Part shown: piece by piece, positions 46,240 through 54,590 of the stretch | Position numbering within the stretch: position 1 is the first letter of the stretch | Layout of the letters: the number at the start of each line of letters is the position of its first letter | Origin: Brucella pecoris | Lineage (GTDB): Bacteria; Pseudomonadota; Alphaproteobacteria; Rhizobiales; Rhizobiaceae | DNA length: 64,000 bases | Assembly (NCBI RefSeq): GCF_006376675.1 | Contig: NZ_VEWK01000007.1 | Location: forward strand, 1-64,000 | Reading direction: 5' to 3' | Made by a program: the position numbers and the translations under genes | Notes under the pieces: model-generated | The model's database searches: none | Told to the model about the DNA's origin: nothing | The model's input: only the letters and a program-made list of their open reading frames with translations

Positions 46240-47370
46240 ATGCCTGCGTACCTGACATTCTTCCCACTGGGCAATGCCGATACCACGCTAATTCGATTAG
46301 CGAACGACGATCTCGTCTTGATGGATTATGCGAATATGCGATCCACGACAGACCCGGCCGACAAGCGGATCGACCTACCGGAAGCTCTGCGTGACGAGCT
46401 GTATGATGCCCAAAGAGCAAGCTTTCGCGTAGTCGCATTTACTCATCTCGATGACGATCATATTTGCGGAGCACGAGACTTTTTCTGGTTCGATTATGCA
46501 ACGAGTTTGCAAAGCGAGGATCGGGTAAAAATTGATGAGCTCTGGGTCCCAGCCGCAGCGGTCACCGAGCCTGGACTTGATGGCGATGCGTTTGCAATAC
46601 GAGCAGAAGCTCGTCATCGTTTGAAGAATGGATATGGAATTAAGGTTTTCTCTCGCCCAGGAAACCTTGCTGATATCTTGGCCGATTGGGGTCTGACCAT
46701 TGAAGATCGTCGCGATTGTATCGTTGACGCGGGGGAATACGTTCCAGGCTTTTCAAAATTTGATGATGGGCATGCCGAATTCTTCGTTCACAGCCCATTC
46801 GCATGGCGCACTGACGATGGATTAGAAGATAGAAATGAGTGTTCTATCGTCGTTCAAATGACAGTATTGGAAGGCGGCAACGAAAGTTACGCTTTGCTTG
46901 GTGCCGACATAGATCATGAGTCTTTGTCGCTTATCGTCAAGACGTCCGTTGCTCACGGCAACACAGACCGATTGAAATGGGATGTTTTAAAACTCTTCCA
47001 TCATTGTTCGTACAAATCGTTGTCGCCCGAGAAGGGCGAGGATATCACCGAGCCGGTGCCAGAAGTACGTTGGTTGTTCGAAACACTCGCACGCCAGAAA
47101 GAAATTATCATATCTCCGAGTTGGCCAATTCCAGAAAAGGGAACGGCCGAAGATGAGGATAAGCAGCCTCCGCATCGGCAGGCCGCAAATTACTACAAGG
47201 GCATTATCCGTGATTCGGATGGCCAGTTTAAGGTCACGATGGAAACTCCTTCGGAGCGCAACCCTAAGCCGATCAAACTTAGAGTGTCGGCAACAGGTGT
47301 AGGAGTTGTAATAGCGGTGGCGGCTACTGCCACTTCAATGGCTGCCGCGACTCCGACCAGAGCGGGCTAA
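46240..47370 (+). CDS. Metallo-beta-lactamase-fold hydrolase of a ubiquitin-like operon
   Basis: A 376-residue protein. The metal motif is THLDDDHICG (residues 68-77), an H-x-D-x-D-H form of the usual H-x-H-x-D-H, and later candidate ligands are LLGADIDHE and KLFHHCSYKSL. The fold is that of ComEC-like or ribonuclease/hydrolase MBL proteins. The tail after residue 345 is Ala/Thr/Val-rich and ends Thr-Pro-Thr-Arg-Ala-Gly. The ATG at 46240 follows GGAGAG. Only 3 bases separate its stop from the E2-E1-JAB gene, so they form one operon. Its substrate is unknown; it may be effector or conjugation target (see findings). Confidence 0.8.
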   Translation: MPAYLTFFPLGNADTTLIRLANDDLVLMDYANMRSTTDPADKRIDLPEALRDELYDAQRASFRVVAFTHLDDDHICGARDFFWFDYATSLQSEDRVKIDELWVPAAAVTEPGLDGDAFAIRAEARHRLKNGYGIKVFSRPGNLADILADWGLTIEDRRDCIVDAGEYVPGFSKFDDGHAEFFVHSPFAWRTDDGLEDRNECSIVVQMTVLEGGNESYALLGADIDHESLSLIVKTSVAHGNTDRLKWDVLKLFHHCSYKSLSPEKGEDITEPVPEVRWLFETLARQKEIIISPSWPIPEKGTAEDEDKQPPHRQAANYYKGIIRDSDGQFKVTMETPSERNPKPIKLRVSATGVGVVIAVAATATSMAAATPTRAG

Positions 47371-47373
47371 CCT

Positions 47374-49608
47374 ATGTGGCCACCGGAAAGAAGTGTTACC
47401 TGTGCACCAGCGGAATTGGTAATTCCGCTGGCAAAGGCCTTCGTCACGCACATCGAAATAACGTGGACGGATTTTGCCCGTCTTGTAGAAGTTAAGAGCC
47501 TTGATGACGGAAAAGTCGAATTTATCACATTTGATCTCCAAATAGGTGTTCCTCAACGGCCCGTCTATGAAATCTTATCGTCGGAACGCATTACGGTTGG
47601 CTTCTGGGAGGGTGACGACTATCCGCCCGTTATCTCCGTTAACAGGCCAGATTTTCCAGATACTCCTCATCAAAATCTTGTGCCAGATGGCTACCCAAGC
47701 GTCCTTTGTGTTGACGACAGGCCTTGGCAAGATGTTCGGCACGATTTCACCACAACCGAACTGATGTTTCGAATTCAGACTTGGTTTGAAAAGGCATGCG
47801 AAGGTGCATTGCATGGGGTAGAACAACCGTTCGACCCGGTTTTCTACAGAGACGGGCCACATGAACTAATATTGACCCTCAGTGGCAAGAACGCTCTCAA
47901 TAAAGACGAGGGTCTGACAGTTTGGGCAACAGATGAACGTCGACGTTACGTCCTCGTAACCGACAAGAAGACCCCCAGAGGAGCAAAGAACGATCATCTA
48001 AACGTTCACGTCGTGAGCGTAGACGTGCTACCGCAGCCTATGAAGCGGTTGCGTAGAACGCCGCGAAATCTGCGCCAATTGGTCGAGTTTTTATCTGGGT
48101 TGCAAGTTGATCTTCTAACAGTCCTAAAGGATTCCGTTGAAAAATGGATGACTGAAGAGAAAGTTGACCACGCCGAAAATTGGATATCGTGCATACTCGT
48201 TTCGCTTCCGCAGGTTAACCCGCTCAATGGTGAAATTGGTGGATCTAAGCCGTTTGCTTTCGTTTGTAGTGATGGCCCCGGTCAAATCGGCGTTGCTATG
48301 GGTCTACTCGGGCTCAACGAACATGACGAAGGAAAAGGCATTAAGTATGTAAAAATGCTTATGCCAACTATCACGCCAGAAAAACTCGAATCTATTAGCT
48401 TGACGTTATCCCCTGTACATCATGAACTGGATGCGGAAAGTGCAAGCAATCTAGCTGCGCGAAAAGAAAATAATCTCAAGGCGGTGTTAGTCGGTGCTGG
48501 TGCCCTTGGTTCGCACATTGCTGAATATCTCATTCGAGAAGGGCAATATCGTTGGACGATAGTTGATAGCGACGATTTCCTTCCTCACAACATCGCTCGT
48601 CATACTTTGACTAGTTCCGCTTTCGGCGAACGTAAAGTCGTTTCTCTTGCTCAAAGAATGACCGAGATTCGAACTGACGCTCAGGTTATACCCCTCTGTA
48701 TAAATGCACTTTCGCCCGCATCCAGTCCGGAACTCGCCAAGACGTACGCCGAGGCCGATATTATAATTGACGCGGCGGCATCCGTTCCAGTTTCACGTTA
48801 TCTGTCCGATTACCCGTGTCGAGCGAGAAAATTAAGTGCGTTTTTCACACCAGATGGAAAAGCTGCTGTTTTAATGGTCGAATCTTCCGATCAATCGGAA
48901 AACCTCCGATCCATTGAAGCGTCATATTTGCGAGAGATTTTAAAGTCGCCTCACCTCGAAACTCATTTGGAGAGTTCGCAAAAGCTACTGCGGTATTCCG
49001 GAGCCTGTCGATCTTTAACCAGTCAAATTCCAGAAACACGTGTAGCAATATTATCAGGCTTGCTAACCGCCGGTATGTTTACGAGCCTCTCGCAAGACGG
49101 AGCCTCGTTAAGCGTTTGGACGCTTGAAGAAAGCGGCGGAGTTACGTGCTTTTCTCGGGAGGTCCATACCCATCGGATAGCCAAATCGGACTGGACCATC
49201 AGTTTGCCTTCTTCGCTACTCAAGCACCTAGCGGAACTTCGTGCAAACGCATTGCCTAACGAAACTGGTGGCCCTTTAGTCGGCACAATTGATAAACATG
49301 CCAAAGAAATATCAGTGGTTTATGCGCTCCCTGCCCCGACTGACAGTATTGGGACGCCATCGACCTTTTTCAGGGGCAAAAGATGCCTCACGGCCGACAT
49401 TTCCGCAGCCGTTAAACGTACCGGGGGTCAAGTTCGTTATGTTGGCGAGTGGCACTCACATCCGCGCGGAGCTTCTACTCGTCCGAGTCCAACCGACATC
49501 GCTCAGATAGGTCAGCTTGCCCAGATTCAGAGCATGGATGGACTTCCTGCCGTTTCAATTATCGTTGGTGACACGGACAACAATTACATTCTTGGTGAAA
49601 TTATATGA
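47374..49608 (+). CDS. E2-E1-JAB fusion: ubiquitin-like conjugation and deconjugation protein
   Basis: Three enzymes in 744 residues. N-terminal E2-like domain (about 1-160) with FPDTPHQNLVPDGYPSVLCV, the candidate catalytic Cys at residue 112, followed by DDRPWQD. E1/ThiF domain (about 365-600) with nucleotide loop LVGAGALGSHIAEYL (Gly at 374) and RHTLTSSAFGERKV; the Cys in YSGACRSLTSQIPETRV (residue 545) is the likely E1 Cys. C-terminal JAB/JAMM protease (about 610-744) with NETGGPLVG (Glu 630) and GEWHSHPRGASTRPSPTD (His 694, 696 and a downstream Asp; one residue longer than the usual spacing). The order E2-E1 resembles CBASS Cap2, with a Cap3-like JAB fused. Overlaps the next gene by 4 bases. 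Confidence 0.85.
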   Translation: MWPPERSVTCAPAELVIPLAKAFVTHIEITWTDFARLVEVKSLDDGKVEFITFDLQIGVPQRPVYEILSSERITVGFWEGDDYPPVISVNRPDFPDTPHQNLVPDGYPSVLCVDDRPWQDVRHDFTTTELMFRIQTWFEKACEGALHGVEQPFDPVFYRDGPHELILTLSGKNALNKDEGLTVWATDERRRYVLVTDKKTPRGAKNDHLNVHVVSVDVLPQPMKRLRRTPRNLRQLVEFLSGLQVDLLTVLKDSVEKWMTEEKVDHAENWISCILVSLPQVNPLNGEIGGSKPFAFVCSDGPGQIGVAMGLLGLNEHDEGKGIKYVKMLMPTITPEKLESISLTLSPVHHELDAESASNLAARKENNLKAVLVGAGALGSHIAEYLIREGQYRWTIVDSDDFLPHNIARHTLTSSAFGERKVVSLAQRMTEIRTDAQVIPLCINALSPASSPELAKTYAEADIIIDAAASVPVSRYLSDYPCRARKLSAFFTPDGKAAVLMVESSDQSENLRSIEASYLREILKSPHLETHLESSQKLLRYSGACRSLTSQIPETRVAILSGLLTAGMFTSLSQDGASLSVWTLEESGGVTCFSREVHTHRIAKSDWTISLPSSLLKHLAELRANALPNETGGPLVGTIDKHAKEISVVYALPAPTDSIGTPSTFFRGKRCLTADISAAVKRTGGQVRYVGEWHSHPRGASTRPSPTDIAQIGQLAQIQSMDGLPAVSIIVGDTDNNYILGEII

Positions 49609-50330
49609 CGTCGTTGTTGGATATGTACAATTTTCGTGCTCGATTTATTCCAGCTGTAATTGGGATCGCCCCCGCAATTGCATTAGCTGCGATTGCTGTC
49701 TCCTGGACGACCTTCTCGTTGCCACAAGTAATCGCCACAGTAGCGATTGGTGTTCTTTTCATTGTTGCTTCTGACGTAGCCAGACAAATGGGAAAAAAAA
49801 CCGAACGTAAGCTGTTTTCAGCCACGGGCGGAAGACCAGTAATTCTTCAACTGAGATATAATGACAGAACGTTTGATAATATCACAAAAGACCGCTATCG
49901 GAATTTTCTAGCCTTAAAACTGGGCGAAACACCCCCAACAGAAGCAGAGGAATTTAACTCTCCAGAAAAATCAGTGGGGTTCTATGACCGTTGCGGAACA
50001 TGGCTAAGAGAAAGAACACGAGATAAAACCAAGTTTAACGTACTCTTTGAAGAAAATATTACGTATGGATTTAGAAGAAATTTATATGGTCTAAAAATGC
50101 CTGGACTATTTTTGAACCTTATTGTTGTCATTGTTTGCTTTTCTCTTTTGTCGCCATATGGGGCTACAGTTATAGAAACTACGCGCGCTGAAATTTCAGC
50201 TGTTTTTGTAATTGCGTCGATCCATGCGATTTACCTTCTATTCTTTGTTACAAAAAAAAGCGTCATGGAGGCAGCTGATCAGTATTCCAGGCAGTTGATT
50301 AGAACCTGCGAGGCATTTTTAGGCCCTTAA
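49605..50330 (+). CDS. Four-helix membrane protein of unknown function (candidate effector)
   Basis: A 241-residue protein with two adjacent membrane helices near the N terminus (about 14-33 and 37-56), a soluble middle, and two more (about 168-188 and 195-214). The middle contains ERTRDKTKFNVLFEENITYG and then FRRNLYG, a conserved-looking signature I associate with an uncharacterised bacterial family. The 2+2 helix layout is like S-4TM/SLATT pore-forming effectors of conflict systems. The ATG overlaps the E2-E1-JAB stop (ATGA), so it is translationally coupled. Membrane damage on activation is inference. Confidence 0.7.
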   Translation: MTSLLDMYNFRARFIPAVIGIAPAIALAAIAVSWTTFSLPQVIATVAIGVLFIVASDVARQMGKKTERKLFSATGGRPVILQLRYNDRTFDNITKDRYRNFLALKLGETPPTEAEEFNSPEKSVGFYDRCGTWLRERTRDKTKFNVLFEENITYGFRRNLYGLKMPGLFLNLIVVIVCFSLLSPYGATVIETTRAEISAVFVIASIHAIYLLFFVTKKSVMEAADQYSRQLIRTCEAFLGP

Positions 50331-50372
50331 TAAGAGCTTACTCGTTACCGAGATAATCTTTATCCCTGGTGC

Positions 50373-51398
50373 CTAGATATACTCATCCCAGAAATCCCGG
50401 TCGTCCGATTCAGTAGCCGTTCCTATTGGCCGAGATTTGATGAAATTCTGACCTTCTTCGCTCCGAAGAAAATTATCTAAGGCTAGTAATGCCTCCCGCA
50501 GTTGAGTTAGCTTCTGCTTACCCCACGCGACGGAATGAGCTTCATCGTTGTTAATAACATTCCTTTGGATCGCGTCCTCGAATTCTGACCGCTCGTTAAA
50601 CCAGTCAATCCTAGATGCCTTATCGTAATGGTCCATGATAATATGCATCTTAACAAGACGCGAGACCGCTGGAAGGGCTGATTTTACGGCGGAGATATGC
50701 TCATCGAAGACTTTCTCCGGATCGGCCTGTCCGGACGCGGCTTTCATAATTTCATCGACACTAGCTTTGTCTTTGGCTGCCTTTAACTTCTCTATTAACG
50801 CATCCTTATCATCGACCAACTTCTCCAAACCGATAATCTCTTCTTTCAAATCTTCGATCTCGTCCAATACGGTTTGGTGATCTGCAGCATGAACCGTTTT
50901 TGCGCCTGGCAGCTTTTTGATCGCCTTTTTTGCCGCCTTGATCCACTCTGCCTTCTTATTTTCCCATACGTGATCGTTGCGCTTTTCAAGATCGATATTC
51001 GTGGATTTTACGGCCGTCCTCAGGTCTATAACCGAGGAGGGTTTATTGATATCCAGCGCTTGAATCAGGCCGAGGGTTCTAGTGACCTCGCTAAAAGAAA
51101 CTGGTGGCACAACAATTGGTAATGTTGTGTGGGACTTGGCCCATGCCGCACCGAGTTCCATCAGGCAAAATGCACTCTCCATGTATGACGGAGTCATAAG
51201 TAGTAATACTAGCTTAGGCTGCTGAATTTGTTCCCTCATGTATTTGTTGAAATCTTCTGTCATCGGCACTCCATGCCCTTCAACGCTAGAGCAAAATATT
51301 TCAGCATGAGGTACACCGATGCCCTCCTTTAAAAAGTCCGTCAGGAGTTTAGCTAGTTTGGTATCGGCGACAGCGTGACTGAGAAAAATAGCAGCCAT
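50373..51398 (-). CDS. TIR-domain protein
   Basis: The first 140 residues form a TIR domain: AAIFLSHAVADTKLAKLLTD at the N terminus, FCSSVEGHGVPM near residue 40 and the catalytic-Glu motif SAFCLMELGAAW (Glu near residue 81). The rest is a coiled coil (about 175-225) and a helical C-terminal domain (about 225-340) I do not recognise. TIR domains with this Glu hydrolyse NAD+ or make cyclic ADP-ribose-type signals. It lies 211 bases downstream of the SIR2 gene, same strand. The ATG at 51410 is an alternative start. Confidence 0.85.
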   Translation of the reverse strand: MAAIFLSHAVADTKLAKLLTDFLKEGIGVPHAEIFCSSVEGHGVPMTEDFNKYMREQIQQPKLVLLLMTPSYMESAFCLMELGAAWAKSHTTLPIVVPPVSFSEVTRTLGLIQALDINKPSSVIDLRTAVKSTNIDLEKRNDHVWENKKAEWIKAAKKAIKKLPGAKTVHAADHQTVLDEIEDLKEEIIGLEKLVDDKDALIEKLKAAKDKASVDEIMKAASGQADPEKVFDEHISAVKSALPAVSRLVKMHIIMDHYDKASRIDWFNERSEFEDAIQRNVINNDEAHSVAWGKQKLTQLREALLALDNFLRSEEGQNFIKSRPIGTATESDDRDFWDEYI

Positions 51399-51621
51399 AG
51401 GAAATCTCATTAGACAGTGTTTTGTTTCCGGTACATATCGCGCGCGCCAATGTCACTCAGAGACAATAGAGTTAAAGTTCGCTAACGACTGGCAAATGTT
51501 TGACTAGATACCCACCTTTTACAGATGTGTATCGCCAGCGAATTATCCAGTCGCGCTCCTCTCAGAAATTACTCCAGATCCGAGAATCGACGTTAGTCCC
51601 ACGAAAACGAATTAGATTGAC

Positions 51622-53217
51622 CTATACGTCAAATCCAAAAGCAAGATGATCGTACATACAGGCAAGTTTTCTGAAATACGAACGATATGAACCCTCTTTT
51701 AGCTTATCGGAATTGTCTTTCAAAAACTTTTCGAGTGCAGCCAAGTCGATCTCATTTTTAGGCTGGAATGGAAGCATCAGGGACGCCTTCTCCGGCGTTG
51801 TCCGATCAATTATCTCTTGAGTTGAAAGCCCCTGAAAATCCCTCTCAAACTGCGCGCGATAAGCATTTGTTGTAAAACCGCGCCTAAACGTCCGGGTTGC
51901 GACTAATCTCGCGTCGGCATAAACACACTCATCGAGAGCATCTCTATCCGAAATCCCCGCCTCCCGGAAGTATCTAAAGGATGGAATATTAGCCTTAGAA
52001 AGTTTCTTGAATAAAGGGTATGTTGACTTCAGTATTTCGTCAGCTTTATATGATGTACTGTCTTTCAATATATCAACGAATACATCATCAACCGTAATAC
52101 CAGTGTACCCGCGTGCAGTCATAACCTCTTTTTGTTTCTCGGTGACGGATTCTTCGCGCTTTCTAAACGCCTCAGCCACACCTACACCTACCACAAACTC
52201 GATATCATCCTTCTCGCCGATGTCATCTAGATCCCGCACCGCAAGCTTAACCTCCGGGTCGGTGGATTTCACCAACTCGTACATCTGCTCCTTGCAGTAT
52301 CGCAAAACACGAGCAGGAATTTTTCTCTTAGTAGCCTCTACTGCTGCATAGATTTTTGAAAAGTCGTGCGTGCGGATTAGTGTCACGCGCACTTTGCTTG
52401 CTCCAATAGTGATTGTTGCTCCTTCGAACGCGTCTTGCTCGTCGCCGTGCGCGCGCTCAACAAAGATGAGGTTTTCTTCTAATTGCTTAAGCTTATCGGC
52501 ACCAACGCATCGCGCAATTGACCCAATAATGTCTTGGATATGAGGATCGTTGATGGAATAACCGAGGAAAATAACAGGATGTTCAACGAAGATTGTGATG
52601 AGCTTTGCAGCGAGGTAAGGATTTTTATCTTGGAAATCCAGATAGTCGTCTTCGGTTAAAATGAGCGATGAAGGACGCGACGAGCAACCATGAATCTTGT
52701 AAATTTCAGCAATGGATTGAGGATTGGAGAATATCAACTCTTCCTGTCCAATGAAGACCTTATAATCAGGGAAAAGATCTTCAAGCAGTAGATCCCAGTT
52801 CGTTGTTATTATGCCATCGACGTTCATTCGCGACAGAACGTTGATCTCGTCGGCAAGCCCCTTGTCTTTGTATTCAAGGGACAGCCCGCGCAGGTATTGT
52901 GCAATTTCGAATTTTAACGACGCCGACTGTTCGGTGGCTTCGTTTCCATATTCCTGCTTGCTTTTTTCATAGTCAACATGCTCCCACCACATAGGATTGA
53001 AGTCTTTTGCCATAAGGGTTGCAGTGCGCGGCAAGTCACCGTTAGCATTGGAAAGGTAAAAGCCATAATCTTTGATATTCTTACAGAACCTAGCAAGAAG
53101 ATCGGACCAGGTTTCGAGCCCGATATAGCGCCTTGAAAAACCTGAACCCACGAAAAGAAATGGGGCAGAGCCGCTGTTTTGAAGAGCATTGGTAAGGCTA
53201 TCGGTGATATTGACCAC
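51622..53217 (-). CDS. SIR2-domain protein
   Basis: A 531-residue protein. The SIR2 NAD-binding fold (about 1-290) shows FVGSGFSRR near residue 24, TTNWD at 139-142, the catalytic His in YKIHGCSSRP (residue 176) and FLGYSINDPHI. Defence-type SIR2 domains destroy NAD+. The C-terminal half (about 290-531) has no SLOG glycine-rich motif and is not recognised, so it is not ThsA of Thoeris. Upstream and on the same strand as the TIR gene; whether they form one system is open. Confidence 0.85.
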   Translation of the reverse strand: MVNITDSLTNALQNSGSAPFLFVGSGFSRRYIGLETWSDLLARFCKNIKDYGFYLSNANGDLPRTATLMAKDFNPMWWEHVDYEKSKQEYGNEATEQSASLKFEIAQYLRGLSLEYKDKGLADEINVLSRMNVDGIITTNWDLLLEDLFPDYKVFIGQEELIFSNPQSIAEIYKIHGCSSRPSSLILTEDDYLDFQDKNPYLAAKLITIFVEHPVIFLGYSINDPHIQDIIGSIARCVGADKLKQLEENLIFVERAHGDEQDAFEGATITIGASKVRVTLIRTHDFSKIYAAVEATKRKIPARVLRYCKEQMYELVKSTDPEVKLAVRDLDDIGEKDDIEFVVGVGVAEAFRKREESVTEKQKEVMTARGYTGITVDDVFVDILKDSTSYKADEILKSTYPLFKKLSKANIPSFRYFREAGISDRDALDECVYADARLVATRTFRRGFTTNAYRAQFERDFQGLSTQEIIDRTTPEKASLMLPFQPKNEIDLAALEKFLKDNSDKLKEGSYRSYFRKLACMYDHLAFGFDV

Positions 53218-53662
53218 TGTATAACTCGCGGTAGAAAGCAGGAAGCCTTAGCTAACACAAATCGCTGATTCGCCTCCAGAAATTTGCCTGAGCGTACGAA
53301 TTGAGAGTCGGCTACGAAGTCTGTCTACGCAACCGAAGATCGGGTGACGTTCGAGGTGAATAGGCTATATTATTGAAAATAATATAGAAGATAAGCGGGA
53401 TTTCCCGTAGAGGAAGCCGAGCAATCGCTGATTTACAAATTCAAAGTAGAAAGACCCGGTAACAGTGGCTTTAGAACGGGTGCATTATACAATATACGTG
53501 GATTCGGCATCGAAGAAGCGCCTTACGAAAGCCACCGGGAGTTTCCCAAACGCATCCGATGGGCGGCAAAGAGCGGCGATATCAGAAAACCAGTGATAGA
53601 CACGGGTTTCCAATTTTGACCCAGCCCAGTGGTGCCGGTCTATATTTAATAAGGATCGCCAA
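53218..53662. other. Divergent gap between SIR2 and phosphatase genes
   Basis: 445 bases with no gene. It holds the AT palindrome at 53365-53387 and a smaller CGGGATTTCCCG dyad near 53396-53408. Promoters of the two divergent genes must lie here but no clear boxes were chosen. Confidence 0.45.
53365..53387. repeat. Perfect 10-bp AT-rich palindrome
   Basis: CTATATTATT, GAA and AATAATATAG give a perfect 10-bp inverted repeat between the divergent SIR2 and phosphatase genes. An operator for an island regulator is possible. Confidence 0.6.
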
Positions 53663-54372
53663 TTGGCTACCCCCCGCGTCACATACGCAATTGGCGACAT
53701 CCATGGTTGTTCGGAATTATTGAAAATTCTCTTAGAGAAAATTCACGAAGACGCCCATGAGCGTGGGAATGATTATCGTCTGATATTTCTTGGCGATATA
53801 ATCGACCGAGGCCCAGATAGTCGTGGCGCTATGGAACTTGTTTATCAGGCTCTTCGAGAGGCTCCCGAAAATCGGTTATTATTGGGCAACCACGACGAAT
53901 TTCTCCTCCGTATTTTGGCGTGTACCAATGAGAGCGAGGCCGTCTTATCTCACTGGCATAAGAAAGTGGGCGGTGAACAGACAATCATATCTTATGGATT
54001 ACTGGGCAACCAACATCCCGTCTTCCTGGCAGAAGAATTTGAAAATCATCACTGTCACCACGTTCAAATGCTTAAATCAGCGGACAATATGATCATCGAG
54101 AACGACTACGTTTTCGTACACGCGGGCATCCGACCAAATGTTCCGCTCGTCGATCAGAAAGAAAAAGATTTGCGCTGGATCAGGCAGGAATTTCTGGATC
54201 ACACAGAACATCACGAAAAATCGTTGTGCACGGGCATACGATTACAGACAATTTCTATCCAGAAATTCGGAATAATCGAATTGCTATAGATACCGGAGCT
54301 TATAGAAGCGGTGTTCTCACAGCCGTAGCTATCGAAAAAGAGTGCCCACGATTTTTAATGGCTCATCAATAA
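53663..54372 (+). pseudogene. Calcineurin-like metallophosphatase, frameshifted
   Basis: The product starts at a TTG (53663, AAGGA upstream) and has all three N-terminal phosphoesterase motifs: GDIHG, GDIIDRG and LLGNHDE, as in bacterial Ser/Thr or diadenosine tetraphosphate phosphatases. After residue 185 the zero frame leaves the family. Adding one base in the A-run at 54216-54220 restores KIVVHGHTITDNFYPEIRNN with the metal-binding HGH and a C terminus ending at 54372. So a single-base deletion (or sequencing error) in a homopolymer has broken the gene; the uncorrected product would end at 54289 without its last metal ligands. Confidence 0.8.
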
Positions 54373-54590
54373 GATTAAAACTGTTTCCTTAATCACCTAA
54401 TCAGGATCACAGGGACTTATCCCAATATCCCAATGCTTACGAAGAAGGCGTAAATGTAATTCTTGACGCAGATATGCCGGTTGCGCAGGGACAGGCTTAT
54501 TAAAGCCTTCATAATGAACGGGCTATCATTGATGCTTAGCGATTGCCCCGCAGACACGCGTGGCTCCCACTTCCAAAACTGAGATGAAGT

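Noticed and set aside
46240..53217. CBASS system call
   Set aside because: E2-E1 and JAB domains are present, but no CD-NTase and no CBASS effector gene is encoded nearby.
50373..53217. Thoeris system call
   Set aside because: The SIR2 protein has no SLOG motif and the TIR protein is larger than ThsB; only the domain names agree.
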